From assembly GCA_049890295.1 (NCBI GenBank), contig JBMHBP010000005.1:39377-103376 (forward strand): a DNA stretch of 64,000 bases, read 5' to 3'. The stretch is from GCA-2862585 sp049890295. Lineage in GTDB: Bacteria > Bacteroidota > Bacteroidia > Flavobacteriales > UBA7312. The position numbers and the translations under genes were made by a program. This document shows positions 45,997 through 58,011 of the stretch, piece by piece (the first letter of the stretch is position 1; every line of letters starts with the position of its first letter). The notes beneath the pieces are model-generated. The model was not told the DNA's origin. It did not search any database and worked only from the letters and a program-made list of their open reading frames with translations.

Positions 45997-48471
45997 ATGA
46001 GTTTACGAATTAGTTTAGCTATAGTTTTTTTGTCTAATTGTGTGTTTGCTCAAATAGATGCTGGTCAGGATATAACTATTTGCGAAATACAGGCTGTCAA
46101 TCTTTCAGCCGACTACACTCCCAATTCCGTTGGAACAAATGACTATGTTTTAGAAAATGTTCCATACACGACTGAAAATTATTCTGGTACGCTGGTAAAT
46201 ATGTTTGACGACTCAGAACAAGGGCCATTTGACATAGGTTTTGAATTTTGTTTTTTTGGAAATATTTACAGTCAATTTTGTCTTGGATCAAACGGGTGGA
46301 TAACCTTTGATTGTGGTCAACCTACCACCTACGTTTCAGGTCCAATTCCAAACCCTGTAGCACCTGTTAACTCAATAATGGGTCCTTGGTCAGATTGGAA
46401 TCCTGGTGTAGGAGGTCAAATAAGATACGAGACTATAGGGGTTGCACCTAACAGAGCACTCGTAGTCAACTGGATTGATGTGCCGTTATATGGCGGTGCA
46501 TGTGGTGCCTACCAAGGTAAATTTCAGATAGTTTTGAGAGAGACAACTAATATCATAGAAAATAATATAGAATACAAAACAAACTGCCCAGATGAAGGTG
46601 CGGGTGGTTCAGATATTGCGGTACAAGGTATTCAGAATATTGATGGATCAATTGCAATAGTTGTTCCTGGAAGAAACGCAACAGCATGGGAAGCTACTAA
46701 TGAATCTCACCAATACATACCTTCAGGTCTTGCAACATCTAATGTTCAATGGTTTGACGAAAATAATGTATTGGTAGGAGAAGGTACAGATGTAACTGTC
46801 AATCCATTAGTTACTACCACCTATACAGTTACAGCATCTGAATGCCCAGATGTTTATACTGATAATATTACGGTATTTGTTTCTACTCCTCCATCCATAC
46901 AAACGGTCATTGACGACAACATCTGTCCTGGTGAAATTTATGGTAGCATTGAAATAACACCAAATGGTGGTGTTTTGCCACTTTCATATTTATGGACAAC
47001 TACCTCGGGCTCATTCTCAGCTAATACTGAAGACATTTTCAACCTTAATGCTGATAGTTACTCATTAACTATTACAGATGATCTGGGCTGTGAAACAGAC
47101 TTTGGGCCGTTTACTATATCTCCACCACCACTTGATATTGAAATTTTCGAGTCTATAGACCCTGTGAGTTGTTTTGGTTTTAGTGATGGTGTTATTTCAA
47201 CAACCACCAGTGGTGGTACTCCGGGATATTCGTATTTGTGGACTGGCGACAACTCAATAACAGGTAATGGCACAAATACCATTTCAGACTTAGCTGCAGG
47301 AAGTTATACCGTAGTTGTGACTGATAATAATAACTGTCAAGATTCATCAACTTTTATTGTTGGACAAAACTCATCCATAACCATCATAAGTTCAGAGTCG
47401 GATTATAATGGCTTTAATGTAAAATGTTACGGTAATAATGATGCATGGATATCGTGCCTAGCCACTGGTGGATTACTACCTTATGAATTTCATTGGATTA
47501 ATGATCAAACATTAGATACTATATCCAATCAATCTGATTTATACGATTTGCCAGCAGGTAATTATAGTTTATATGTAATTGACGCTGAAGGCTGTCCTAA
47601 TTCATTATCATTTGATATTACTCAACCAGATTCTATTTCGATAGATATCTCAGATTATAGTCATAAAAGCTGTACCTATAACAACGATGGCTTTATCGAA
47701 GTTGCTAGTTGGGGAGGACCTGATAATCCAGCTTTTTCAGAAAATTATTTACCATTTACTTTTGAATGGAAAGGACAGAATTCATTTTATTCAGAAAATG
47801 AAAATATTTATAATTTATCTGAAGGGGTCTATACAATCACTGTCAAAGATGTTAATGATTGTACTAATAGCTTAGACTTTGAAATTACTCAACCACCATT
47901 TGTCATAGCGGATTATAGAGTTCTTAATGACACTGTTACAACAAACTATCCGTTTACAAATATTTATGATATCTCGGAGGGGAATATTGTTGAGTGGCAA
48001 TGGGAAATTAGTAATGGTTTTTCTTCTAGTTCTCAAAATATTTACGATTTAGATTTATCCACTAACTTAGATTCTTCTGGTGTTAAATACTTTGATCTTA
48101 AATTAGTTGTGACCGATGAATTCATGTGTAAAGATAGCGTATATGGTACTTTAGCTATAAAAGACGAGCACACCTTATTTGTCCCGAACGGATTTACGCC
48201 TGATATGGACGGCAATAATGATACCTTTAAAGTTTTTTATCACGGAATGAAAACTGAAACCTTTAGTATTATCATTTATGACAGGTTCGGTTCGATTGTT
48301 TTCAAGTCTAACAATCCCAATGTTGAATGGGATGGTACTAATATGTTTACCTCTAATCCATTGATTACTGGAGCATATACCTATGTTTTAAGCTATCAGG
48401 ATTTCGAAAGTAAGATATACGATCATACCAACTGTGAAAATTGTAGTGGCACAATTACCTTAGTCAGATAA
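45997..48471 (+). CDS. T9SS type B cargo protein with SprB-like repeats (paralogue 1)
   Basis: Large secreted protein of 824 residues. The signal peptide (MSLRISLAIVFLSNCVFAQ) is followed by a jelly-roll-like region (about 45-240), an Ig/PKD-like segment (VTVNPLVTTTYTVTASECPD), then SprB-type repeats. Each SprB unit has the pattern GG-x-LPLSYLW or GGTPGYSYLW followed by a DxxGC or DNNNC turn (for example SLTITDDLGCETD and VVTDNNNCQDSS). The last 100 residues are a gliding-motility-associated type B sorting domain (LFVPNGFTPDMDGNNDTFKV, YDRFGSIVFKS, GTITLVR). It has a CxxC (NCENC) just before the end. Role in adhesion or motility is inferred. Confidence 0.88.
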   Translation: MSLRISLAIVFLSNCVFAQIDAGQDITICEIQAVNLSADYTPNSVGTNDYVLENVPYTTENYSGTLVNMFDDSEQGPFDIGFEFCFFGNIYSQFCLGSNGWITFDCGQPTTYVSGPIPNPVAPVNSIMGPWSDWNPGVGGQIRYETIGVAPNRALVVNWIDVPLYGGACGAYQGKFQIVLRETTNIIENNIEYKTNCPDEGAGGSDIAVQGIQNIDGSIAIVVPGRNATAWEATNESHQYIPSGLATSNVQWFDENNVLVGEGTDVTVNPLVTTTYTVTASECPDVYTDNITVFVSTPPSIQTVIDDNICPGEIYGSIEITPNGGVLPLSYLWTTTSGSFSANTEDIFNLNADSYSLTITDDLGCETDFGPFTISPPPLDIEIFESIDPVSCFGFSDGVISTTTSGGTPGYSYLWTGDNSITGNGTNTISDLAAGSYTVVVTDNNNCQDSSTFIVGQNSSITIISSESDYNGFNVKCYGNNDAWISCLATGGLLPYEFHWINDQTLDTISNQSDLYDLPAGNYSLYVIDAEGCPNSLSFDITQPDSISIDISDYSHKSCTYNNDGFIEVASWGGPDNPAFSENYLPFTFEWKGQNSFYSENENIYNLSEGVYTITVKDVNDCTNSLDFEITQPPFVIADYRVLNDTVTTNYPFTNIYDISEGNIVEWQWEISNGFSSSSQNIYDLDLSTNLDSSGVKYFDLKLVVTDEFMCKDSVYGTLAIKDEHTLFVPNGFTPDMDGNNDTFKVFYHGMKTETFSIIIYDRFGSIVFKSNNPNVEWDGTNMFTSNPLITGAYTYVLSYQDFESKIYDHTNCENCSGTITLVR

Positions 48472-48487
48472 GCCCTTTTTAGCTGAC

Positions 48488-48518
48488 TTGAATTTACAAT
48501 CATAAATTATTATGTTTG
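48488..48518 (+). promoter_or_regulatory. promoter of the second type B cargo gene
   Basis: TTG (48488-48490), 20 bases, then TATGTTTG (48511-48518), a full match to TAnnTTTG. It sits in the 75-base gap between the two paralogues, so the second gene can be expressed on its own. Confidence 0.65.
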
Positions 48519-48546
48519 TAAGTGTAATTCCTTAAACCTACAACGC

Positions 48547-51015
48547 ATGAAAAAACTATCTCTATGTATTATATTATACTTTATATGCTACTATCCATCA
48601 TTTGCTCAATTTACAGCAAATGAAGATGTTATCAAGTGTGATACAACAAATACAACCCTCAGTGTAAGCATGTCAGATAATATAATTCAAGGAGGAAATT
48701 ATACTATTGATGATATCCCAATTCTATTAGATGATATGGTTGGTTTAAATACTTTAAACAACCTTACTGACGATGTGTTTTCAGACGTTATTGATATTGG
48801 CTTTGACTTTGATTTTTATTGTAATACCTATAACCAATTATTAATATCAACCAATAACTACCTTACATTTGATTTAACTGATGCACTAAACTATTCACCA
48901 TGGTTTACTTATGAAATCCCTAATAATATCGGAGCATTTTTTACGGTTTTGAACGCCATTTTAGGACCATGGTTAGATCTAAATCCAAACAACGGTGGTA
49001 TAATTAAATATGGGGTTTTTGGCACAGCACCCTACAGAAGGTTTGTAGTTTCGTTTGAAAACTTTGGATATTTTAGTTGCAGTAATTTAGAATTCAATGG
49101 TCAAATTAAGCTGTTTGAAACCACTAATCAAATTGAAGTACATATACAAGACCAACCAATTTGTAATAATTGGAATAATGGTTTGTCAGTTCTAGGTTTA
49201 GTAAATGAAGATGAAAGTGACTATTTAATTTATCCGGGATGGAATAATACTCAAATGACGGCAATTAATCAGGGGTTTAGATTTTCGCCTTCAACTATAA
49301 CTTGGAGTACAAATGCAGGAGTTGTTGGCACTGGAGATTCAATCATGGTTAACCCAATTCTTACAACTACTTATTTTGTGAGTATGAGTTCGTGTAATGC
49401 TATTTATCGCGATACCGTGACAGTTTTTGTATCAACACCTATAATTTTACAACCGACAATTGATGATATTTTATGTCCTGGGGATTCCTTAGCAAATATA
49501 AATCTTAACTTAAGTGGGGGTACCGCACCTCTAACTTATTTTTGGTCAAGTCAAACTAATAATTACAACTCTAATTCGGAGGATGCAATAGGAATTGGAC
49601 CTGGTATTTATAGCGTTAATATTACAGATAGTTTAGGATGTGAAACTCAATCACCTGACTTTACTATTTCTGAAATTCCAGATTCATTTATTCTGGACTA
49701 CAGAATATATAATGCTAGTTGCTATGGATTCGATGACGGTAAGCTTGTTGTTAAAGTTACTGGTGGTACACCTAACTATAACTATAACTGGAGTAGTGAT
49801 CATTCATTTTTAGGCAACGGAACTGACTCAATCTATGAACTAGAAAAAGGGCAATATAAACTTGTATTGACAGATTTTAATGGATGTAGTGATTCTATTT
49901 CTGTCTTGGTTAATGAAAATAATCCGATTTTAATTGAAAAATTTGCCTCGGATTATAATGGATATAATATCAGTTGCTTTGAAGGTAATGACGGATGGTT
50001 GACATTTTCTGCAGAAAGTGGAGAAGAGCCTTACAGTTATGAACTGATTAAAATAAGTAACTCAGAGATCATATCATCAAATTTCACCATAGAAAATTTA
50101 GAATCTGATAGTTATCGAATAGTGGTAACAGATTCTGAGGGTTGCTCGAGTAATTTAGAATTTACCTTAAATCAACCCCCAAAACTAGAAATAGAATTAG
50201 TAAATATTCAGCATGAAAGTTGCACTTATAATAATGATGGTTTTATGGAAATAAAGGTAACTGGTGGAGTTGCAGATTCCATTAATCCTGAGGTAGATTA
50301 TTCATACCAATGGTTGAAAAATAATTTATCATACTCAAAGCTAAAAGATATATATGAGCTAGAGGCTGCCAACTATACTGTATTGGTTAGTGATAAAAAT
50401 AAATGTAAATCAAAACTAGAAATAGAAATTACAGAACCAAAAGAAGTCAAAGCAAATTATAGAATACTGAACGATACGGTAACAGTTAATTACCCATTCG
50501 TGAATTTGTACGATAACTCAGAGGGTGATATTATTGAATGGTATTGGGAATTGAGTAATGGATTTACCTCAATAGAAAAAAACATATATGATCTTGAATT
50601 ATCTTACGATTTAGATAGTAGCGGAGTGATATATTATGACCTGAAACTAGTTGTGATTGACCAAAATTTTTGCACGGATAGTATTTCTGGGAAATTAGCC
50701 GTAAAAGATGAACATACTCTCTATGTGCCAAACGGTTTTACACCAGATGGTGATGGTAAAAATGATTTATTTAAAGTTGTACATCATGGTATATTAAAAG
50801 GGAGTTATAAAATGAATATTTATGACCGTTTCAGCTCTTTGATTTTTCATTCAAGTGACCCTGATTTAGGTTGGGATGGCAAAAATATGTTTACGAAAAA
50901 TGATGTTATGATAGGTGCATACACTTATGAAATTATGTACCAAGATTTTGAACGCCGAATTTATGATAAAAATAATTGCGTTAGTTGTATAGGAACTGTA
51001 ACATTAACTAGATAA
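48547..51015 (+). CDS. T9SS type B cargo protein with SprB-like repeats (paralogue 2)
   Basis: Secreted protein of 822 residues, co-linear along its whole length with the preceding gene but clearly diverged. The signal peptide is MKKLSLCIILYFICYYPSFA, followed by Q. The jelly-roll-like N-terminal region, Ig-like segment (VGTGDSIMVNPILTTTYFVS) and SprB repeats (GGTAPLTYFWSS, GGTPNYNYNWSS) keep the same order. So does the type B sorting domain (LYVPNGFTPDGDGKNDLFKV, GTVTLTR), again with a CxxC (NCVSC) near the end. Shared landmarks such as SCTYNNDGF and DEHT-L-VPNGFTPD indicate a tandem duplication. A bidirectional terminator follows. Confidence 0.88.
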   Translation: MKKLSLCIILYFICYYPSFAQFTANEDVIKCDTTNTTLSVSMSDNIIQGGNYTIDDIPILLDDMVGLNTLNNLTDDVFSDVIDIGFDFDFYCNTYNQLLISTNNYLTFDLTDALNYSPWFTYEIPNNIGAFFTVLNAILGPWLDLNPNNGGIIKYGVFGTAPYRRFVVSFENFGYFSCSNLEFNGQIKLFETTNQIEVHIQDQPICNNWNNGLSVLGLVNEDESDYLIYPGWNNTQMTAINQGFRFSPSTITWSTNAGVVGTGDSIMVNPILTTTYFVSMSSCNAIYRDTVTVFVSTPIILQPTIDDILCPGDSLANINLNLSGGTAPLTYFWSSQTNNYNSNSEDAIGIGPGIYSVNITDSLGCETQSPDFTISEIPDSFILDYRIYNASCYGFDDGKLVVKVTGGTPNYNYNWSSDHSFLGNGTDSIYELEKGQYKLVLTDFNGCSDSISVLVNENNPILIEKFASDYNGYNISCFEGNDGWLTFSAESGEEPYSYELIKISNSEIISSNFTIENLESDSYRIVVTDSEGCSSNLEFTLNQPPKLEIELVNIQHESCTYNNDGFMEIKVTGGVADSINPEVDYSYQWLKNNLSYSKLKDIYELEAANYTVLVSDKNKCKSKLEIEITEPKEVKANYRILNDTVTVNYPFVNLYDNSEGDIIEWYWELSNGFTSIEKNIYDLELSYDLDSSGVIYYDLKLVVIDQNFCTDSISGKLAVKDEHTLYVPNGFTPDGDGKNDLFKVVHHGILKGSYKMNIYDRFSSLIFHSSDPDLGWDGKNMFTKNDVMIGAYTYEIMYQDFERRIYDKNNCVSCIGTVTLTR

Positions 51016-51047
51016 AAAAAGATCTTCTGAATAGAAGACCTTTTTTA
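51014..51047. terminator. bidirectional terminator between type B cargo gene and gyrB
   Basis: AAAAAAGATCTTCT-GAAT-AGAAGACCTTTTTT forms a 13-14-bp stem with one mismatch and a T-run on each strand, between convergent genes. Confidence 0.85.
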
Positions 51048-51060
51048 TTTAATGTGATAA

Positions 51061-53001
<1,941 letters not shown>

Positions 53002-53117
53002 TTATATATTTTACTTGGCTATTTTTACCTAGTTTAAACAAAAATAAAAAAAGCACTAAAGGACACTGTAAAAAAAGCATCTATTATACACCTACTTATT
53101 AACAAATAGTGAATAAG

Positions 53118-54809
53118 TTATAGCTTAAATGATAATCCAAAAAACACCTGTGGACCGAGTGCAGAATAGTTTTGCCAGACTTGATAGTTACTTATCAAAT
53201 TATAAGCCTTAAAGTAGGCTGAAAACACTGTGTTATAGCGATATTCTAACTGCATATTAAAGTCAATAATATCATTTAACTCAGGCACATGACTGGTGGG
53301 TGAGGTTTTTGATCTATTAAAGGCTGAAAATACTTCTATCTGAGGAATGATTTTGTCACCGATGTTATACTGTGCCCAAACTGATGTTGTTAATGTGGGT
53401 TTATAAGCATAATATACTAATGAATCAGTAGTATATCGATTATACTTCATATGGAAACCAAGCTGACCACTTTGGTTAAACTGCCACAGCAAATTAGATT
53501 GTATTGTAAAAAGACTGACGTCATCATAAACTGATCGAAACTTATTTTGATGGGTTGAATTTGTATCTAACTCAAAAAAGGACATGTCTAATACCCTAGA
53601 ATAGGATAATTCTGTATCAAACTGCATATTTGAAGCTAGATGTGATTTGAGGCCAATGAATCCATCGTAGATAGTTTTCGAATTAATTAATGAAAGTCCG
53701 TCTCCATCAAAGACCTGTGGATTTAGAATATATGGATTCGCTTTACTGAGCGTATGGTATGAATTTTCGATTAAACCACCTCTTATTCCTCCGTAAACAA
53801 GTTGATACTTATCTGAAATAGGATACATATACCTCAGTATTGGGTAAACTGACACTCTTACACTGCTAGTGTCTCTAATGTCGTAGGACTGTAATTCGAA
53901 TCCTATTTTCATTTTACCCCCTTTAAATTCTCGAGTAATAGTAGGCTTAAAAGTCAAAATCAACTCTTTTGATAATGAATCAGCTAATTGATAGGATTCA
54001 GATAAATTGTTAAAATCATAATCTACCCCTAAAGTAAGGGCGTAATCATAGTCATTATAGGTTTGTTTTAAACTCAACTGCCAATCGATGGAATTTTCGA
54101 TAAATTCATTTAAATCATAAGCATGTAACTTAGTATAGTATTGAAGCCTATTAGCATCGGTGTGCTTACTTTTTAATGAAATTCCAAAATCAGTATATCC
54201 CCAATATTCTGGATTACGGATTTCTTCAGAACTAAACAAGATGGAATTATAGCCATAGGCCTGAAGTTTCTTTCCTTTTCTTGAAGCATAGGCATTTAAT
54301 ATCCCTAATTCAGTATCATTCTTAGCATAAAAAGCAATATCTGTTTCTCTAAAGCTAGCATCTACTTTTTCATCTTCATTAAAGGTACTTTTAACATTTG
54401 CATATGATTCAATATAGCCTATCTCAAAACCGTATGTTGTTTTTTTATTTCTATCGGAACTATAATATAGCTTTGAAGTTGGCATACTCATATTTCCTAC
54501 TCCTCCATAAAATAAGGTATTGTAAATTTTATTTAAAGGTTCTCCTTTAATTTTAGCAGCTTGTATTGGTTCTAGGCTAAGCTGAGTATTAAATGACTTG
54601 TTAATCGGATAATAATTAAATGTGGTTTTAGATTGTATGGTATCTATTAGCTTGGGTACAGTATTAATTTTTTCTGAAAGGGGTAATTTTGGAATATACG
54701 TTTGTGTAATCTGTACTTCTTGAATACCTAAATCATTATTGTTATCCTGAGCTAACACACTGCTAGCTAAAGAAATAAGAAAAAATATTAATATTAATCT
54801 ATTATTCAT
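53118..54809 (-). CDS. outer-membrane beta-barrel protein paired with a TPR protein
   Basis: Predicted outer-membrane protein of 563 residues from the ATG at 54807-54809 (signal peptide MNNRLILIFFLISLASSVLA, then Q). The mature N-terminus has a short motif EVQITQTYIPKLPLSEKI, resembling the EV-x-V-x-K-x-Y-x-P stretch seen in Bacteroidota barrels that follow a TPR gene. The remainder is alternating beta-strand, ending PQVFFGLSFKL. There is no recognisable TonB plug domain. Its start overlaps the TPR gene's stop by 8 bases, so translation is likely coupled. Annotated relatives are often called TonB-dependent receptor-like; function is unknown. Confidence 0.72.
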   Translation of the reverse strand: MNNRLILIFFLISLASSVLAQDNNNDLGIQEVQITQTYIPKLPLSEKINTVPKLIDTIQSKTTFNYYPINKSFNTQLSLEPIQAAKIKGEPLNKIYNTLFYGGVGNMSMPTSKLYYSSDRNKKTTYGFEIGYIESYANVKSTFNEDEKVDASFRETDIAFYAKNDTELGILNAYASRKGKKLQAYGYNSILFSSEEIRNPEYWGYTDFGISLKSKHTDANRLQYYTKLHAYDLNEFIENSIDWQLSLKQTYNDYDYALTLGVDYDFNNLSESYQLADSLSKELILTFKPTITREFKGGKMKIGFELQSYDIRDTSSVRVSVYPILRYMYPISDKYQLVYGGIRGGLIENSYHTLSKANPYILNPQVFDGDGLSLINSKTIYDGFIGLKSHLASNMQFDTELSYSRVLDMSFFELDTNSTHQNKFRSVYDDVSLFTIQSNLLWQFNQSGQLGFHMKYNRYTTDSLVYYAYKPTLTTSVWAQYNIGDKIIPQIEVFSAFNRSKTSPTSHVPELNDIIDFNMQLEYRYNTVFSAYFKAYNLISNYQVWQNYSALGPQVFFGLSFKL

Positions 54810-57800
54810 CTTCAATAATTTCTTCTTCAAAGAGCTCATATAGTTCTACATCATTTAATAAATCTATGATGAGATTATCTTTCTCTAGGGGTTGATTTAG
54901 TTGATTTTCATAGGTGTTTATTTCCTCAATTTTTTGCTTGCATATTCCTACCAACTCATCATCACCTTTATAATTATCTATCACACTTTGCAGGGTTGCT
55001 TTTGATTGAAAATAATTATTTTTAACGAGATAAATATCTGCTAATAGTATAAAAGCTTTTGCTATAAAATAATCACTATAAAATTTCTCTGAGAGCTCAA
55101 AAATTGCAGATTCACTCGATACATAGTCATCTTCTAAAAATGAAATATATGCTAATTGATATTTAGCCTCAGCACCAACATCAGCGTTAGTCTGTTCAGA
55201 AATAATAGTATACTCTTTTTTTGATAAATTTATTTCTCCAGAATCAAAGTAGTTATTAGCTATAATTAGTCGGGCTTGCGATTGAATTTCAAGACTAACT
55301 TTTTCTAAATCCAATACTTTTTGTGCAAATTCTAGTTTTGAAGATAAAATATCAAGATTGAGATAACACTTAAAAAGCTTGAGAGTGGCCTCTCTAATTG
55401 TGGTATTATCCTGTGCTATTTCTAAAAGCATGGTGTAATGTAAGGCTGCAACGCCATATTCTTTTCGCTCAAATTCAATACTTGACAAACGATTTAAAGC
55501 TCTTTCAGTAAACTCATTATTAGGATATTCAATAACGAAAATATAATCCTCTATGGACGCCTCTGGTGATTGAGTTTGTAAACACTCCGCTCTATAAAAA
55601 TGAGCATTGAGTTTAAAAATTGGCTCTTCAAAACTTCTGAAGTAGTTATTAAAAGCAGGAATGGCCCGATCGTAATCTTGATTTAAATATAGATTTTCAG
55701 CAGCCTCGTAACTTATTGAATCTTTTGAAGCTACTTCTACAACCACATTTGATAATCTATCTATATAGTTAAAGTAATTACTTACATCTCCAGATTCAAC
55801 CGATAAATTTTTGAAAGCAACAAGTGCTTCTTTTGCTTCAGTAGAATTAGGATAACCTTCAATAACTTTTTTAAATTGTTCAACAGCAAAATCTAGTTTA
55901 TCATCATTGTAATAATTCAAACCTATATTTAAAGTGGCTTTTTTAATTAATGGACTATTAGGATGATTTTCAATTAAATCGAATAATAGTTGAAGAGACT
56001 CGTTTTCTTTACCATTATTCAAATAAATATTACTCAAACTTAAAAGAGCATCATCGTGATATATTGAATTAGGAAACTCAATAATTAATCTATTGAGAAT
56101 GGATTGTTTTTTTTCTAATTGTTGTATTAATCCTAAACAAATAGATTGTTGATATAATGAATAATCTATATCAAATGAACCAACATCCTCTGCTTGTTTG
56201 TAATATTCATTACTTCTATTAAAATCTCTAGTCATATAATAAGCGTCACCTAATCTCAAATAGGCATCTGTAAGTCTATTATTATCTTTTGTTTTTTTGA
56301 CGTACTTTCTGAACCATGTAATTGATTGACTAAAATTGTTTAGTTTAAAGTGAGCGTATGCTAATGAATAATGAGATTCTGAAAACTCTTTTATTTCATA
56401 GGCACCTGTACGCATTTGAAAAGTTTTAAAATGCTGTATCGCATCAGAGTATTGGCCTAATTGATAGTGAGCTTCTGCCAGCCAATACTGACTATTGACC
56501 GAAATATTAGGGTTCAGGTCATATTCTAATGCTTTTTCAAACCGATTGATAGAGTTAGAAAAATCTCCCCTAATATAACTTTGTAAAGCAAGTAGATAAT
56601 TCAACTTTTGGTAGGCTTGTTTTTGTTCGAAAGACAGTGTTTCAAGTTCTGACAATTTTTCTTCGGCTATCTTATAGTTTTTAGTCGAAGTATAAGCCTT
56701 TATGAGAAGGCTTTTAACATAATCCAAGTGGATTGAAAGTGGATAATCGTCAATGAAAAACTCTATCTTTTCAATTTCGTCTTCTAATGAGTTTTTCACT
56801 TCACATACAAGCTTAACTTCGTTAAAAGCAGCATCTTCTTTTATGGCGTAATCAAAATTAAAGGATGAAGCGTATCTAAAAGCGTTAATTGCTAAGAGCT
56901 TTTCATCCAGTTTTAAATATGTTTTAGCCAGTTTATGAGCCGCAAACTGCGATAAACTATCATTCTCTGTTAATAATTCTTCAAATGATCCAACCGCTTT
57001 ATCATAATTCTGTAGATAATAATTCGCTTCAGCGTAATGGAATTTTTCAGTTCGTTCTAAAGTATTATCAGTTAATTGATATTGATCGAAATAACTAATG
57101 GATTGCTTATATTTTTTTAGACCATAGTAAGCATTTCCTAATAATCTCAATAGTTCCTTATCTCTTTTAGCGTTGTACTGTTTTTCTAATAATGGTAATG
57201 CAAAATCAATAAGATCCTGATATCTACGCTGATAATAATAAATATGAGTAATATAATAGCTACTGATTATGCCTAGCTTTGGTGTCTCTAACAGATCTTC
57301 AAAATATATTAAAGCATTGGCATAATTACCTTCTTCGTAAGCAATATGACCTAAACAATAAGTCATTAAATCAGTATAAGTAAACTTTACTGTTTTAAGA
57401 TCAAAAAATGCCCACTGAGCATTTTCAAACTGACCTAATTCAAAATAAGAGTATCCCAGTCTAAAATAAAACATAGCCTCTTCATCAGTATTCAAATCTC
57501 GAGCACTTACCAAATTCATCTGCTCGACAGCCTTACTATAATTTTTATTTCTATAATGAAATTTTGAAAGCATCAATCTAGCTTGATTTCTAAAACTTCC
57601 AAAAGGATAATCAATGAGGTAGCTTTTGAGTCTGAATTCGGCTTCATCATTAAACAATTCAAAGGCAGATAATGCTTGTAAAAAACGTACTCTTTCTGTT
57701 TGCTTTCCAGTTCTGTTTTCACAAAAGTTAAACCTCTCACATTCAGAATAAGCTAATGCGAATTGATTTTGTCGAAGTAGGTTTTCGATATGCTCAAGAT

Positions 57801-57864
57801 TACATTGTTGAGCATGCAATAACTGACTCAGAAAAAGAAATAAAATACCAATCCTAAGTTTCAT
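54802..57864 (-). CDS. large exported tetratricopeptide-repeat protein
   Basis: Protein of 1020 residues with a signal peptide (MKLRIGILFLFLSQLLHAQ) and then TPR/Sel1-like helices along essentially its whole length. The repeats show the usual small-residue pattern, for example KYKQSISYFDQYQL, NYDKAVGSFEELLTE, QYSDAIQHFKTFQM, NFSQSITWFRKYVK and KLDFAVEQFKKVIEGYPNST. The last 30 residues are strongly acidic (EEEIIEDE). It is probably periplasmic and acts as a protein-interaction scaffold. The start of the next gene, an outer-membrane barrel, overlaps its stop codon. Similar TPR-barrel pairs are known in Flavobacteriia, but no function has been established. Confidence 0.78.
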   Translation of the reverse strand: MKLRIGILFLFLSQLLHAQQCNLEHIENLLRQNQFALAYSECERFNFCENRTGKQTERVRFLQALSAFELFNDEAEFRLKSYLIDYPFGSFRNQARLMLSKFHYRNKNYSKAVEQMNLVSARDLNTDEEAMFYFRLGYSYFELGQFENAQWAFFDLKTVKFTYTDLMTYCLGHIAYEEGNYANALIYFEDLLETPKLGIISSYYITHIYYYQRRYQDLIDFALPLLEKQYNAKRDKELLRLLGNAYYGLKKYKQSISYFDQYQLTDNTLERTEKFHYAEANYYLQNYDKAVGSFEELLTENDSLSQFAAHKLAKTYLKLDEKLLAINAFRYASSFNFDYAIKEDAAFNEVKLVCEVKNSLEDEIEKIEFFIDDYPLSIHLDYVKSLLIKAYTSTKNYKIAEEKLSELETLSFEQKQAYQKLNYLLALQSYIRGDFSNSINRFEKALEYDLNPNISVNSQYWLAEAHYQLGQYSDAIQHFKTFQMRTGAYEIKEFSESHYSLAYAHFKLNNFSQSITWFRKYVKKTKDNNRLTDAYLRLGDAYYMTRDFNRSNEYYKQAEDVGSFDIDYSLYQQSICLGLIQQLEKKQSILNRLIIEFPNSIYHDDALLSLSNIYLNNGKENESLQLLFDLIENHPNSPLIKKATLNIGLNYYNDDKLDFAVEQFKKVIEGYPNSTEAKEALVAFKNLSVESGDVSNYFNYIDRLSNVVVEVASKDSISYEAAENLYLNQDYDRAIPAFNNYFRSFEEPIFKLNAHFYRAECLQTQSPEASIEDYIFVIEYPNNEFTERALNRLSSIEFERKEYGVAALHYTMLLEIAQDNTTIREATLKLFKCYLNLDILSSKLEFAQKVLDLEKVSLEIQSQARLIIANNYFDSGEINLSKKEYTIISEQTNADVGAEAKYQLAYISFLEDDYVSSESAIFELSEKFYSDYFIAKAFILLADIYLVKNNYFQSKATLQSVIDNYKGDDELVGICKQKIEEINTYENQLNQPLEKDNLIIDLLNDVELYELFEEEIIEDE

Positions 57865-57958
57865 TGATTTTCTTTGAAAGCTAAATTATCAAAGAAAGCC
57901 CGAAGACCGTTTCAAGCATTAATAAGTTATTAACAGATTATGTGTGTATAAAGAAGTA

Positions 57959-57988
57959 TTGACCATAGCATTAAAAAAACTAAATTTG
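57959..57988 (+). promoter_or_regulatory. promoter of the ftsE-like gene
   Basis: TTG (57959-57961), 19 bases, then TAAATTTG (57981-57988), an exact consensus match. An in-frame GTG overlaps the -7 box, so the real start is the ATG at 58012. Confidence 0.75.
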
Positions 57989-58011
57989 TGAGAATACCAT
58001 TACACTTTTTT

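Noticed and set aside
53055..53120. Terminator between the barrel gene and gyrB
   Set aside because: ACTTATT/AATAAGT forms a stem, but there is no T-run on the relevant strand and the loop is long; too weak to call.
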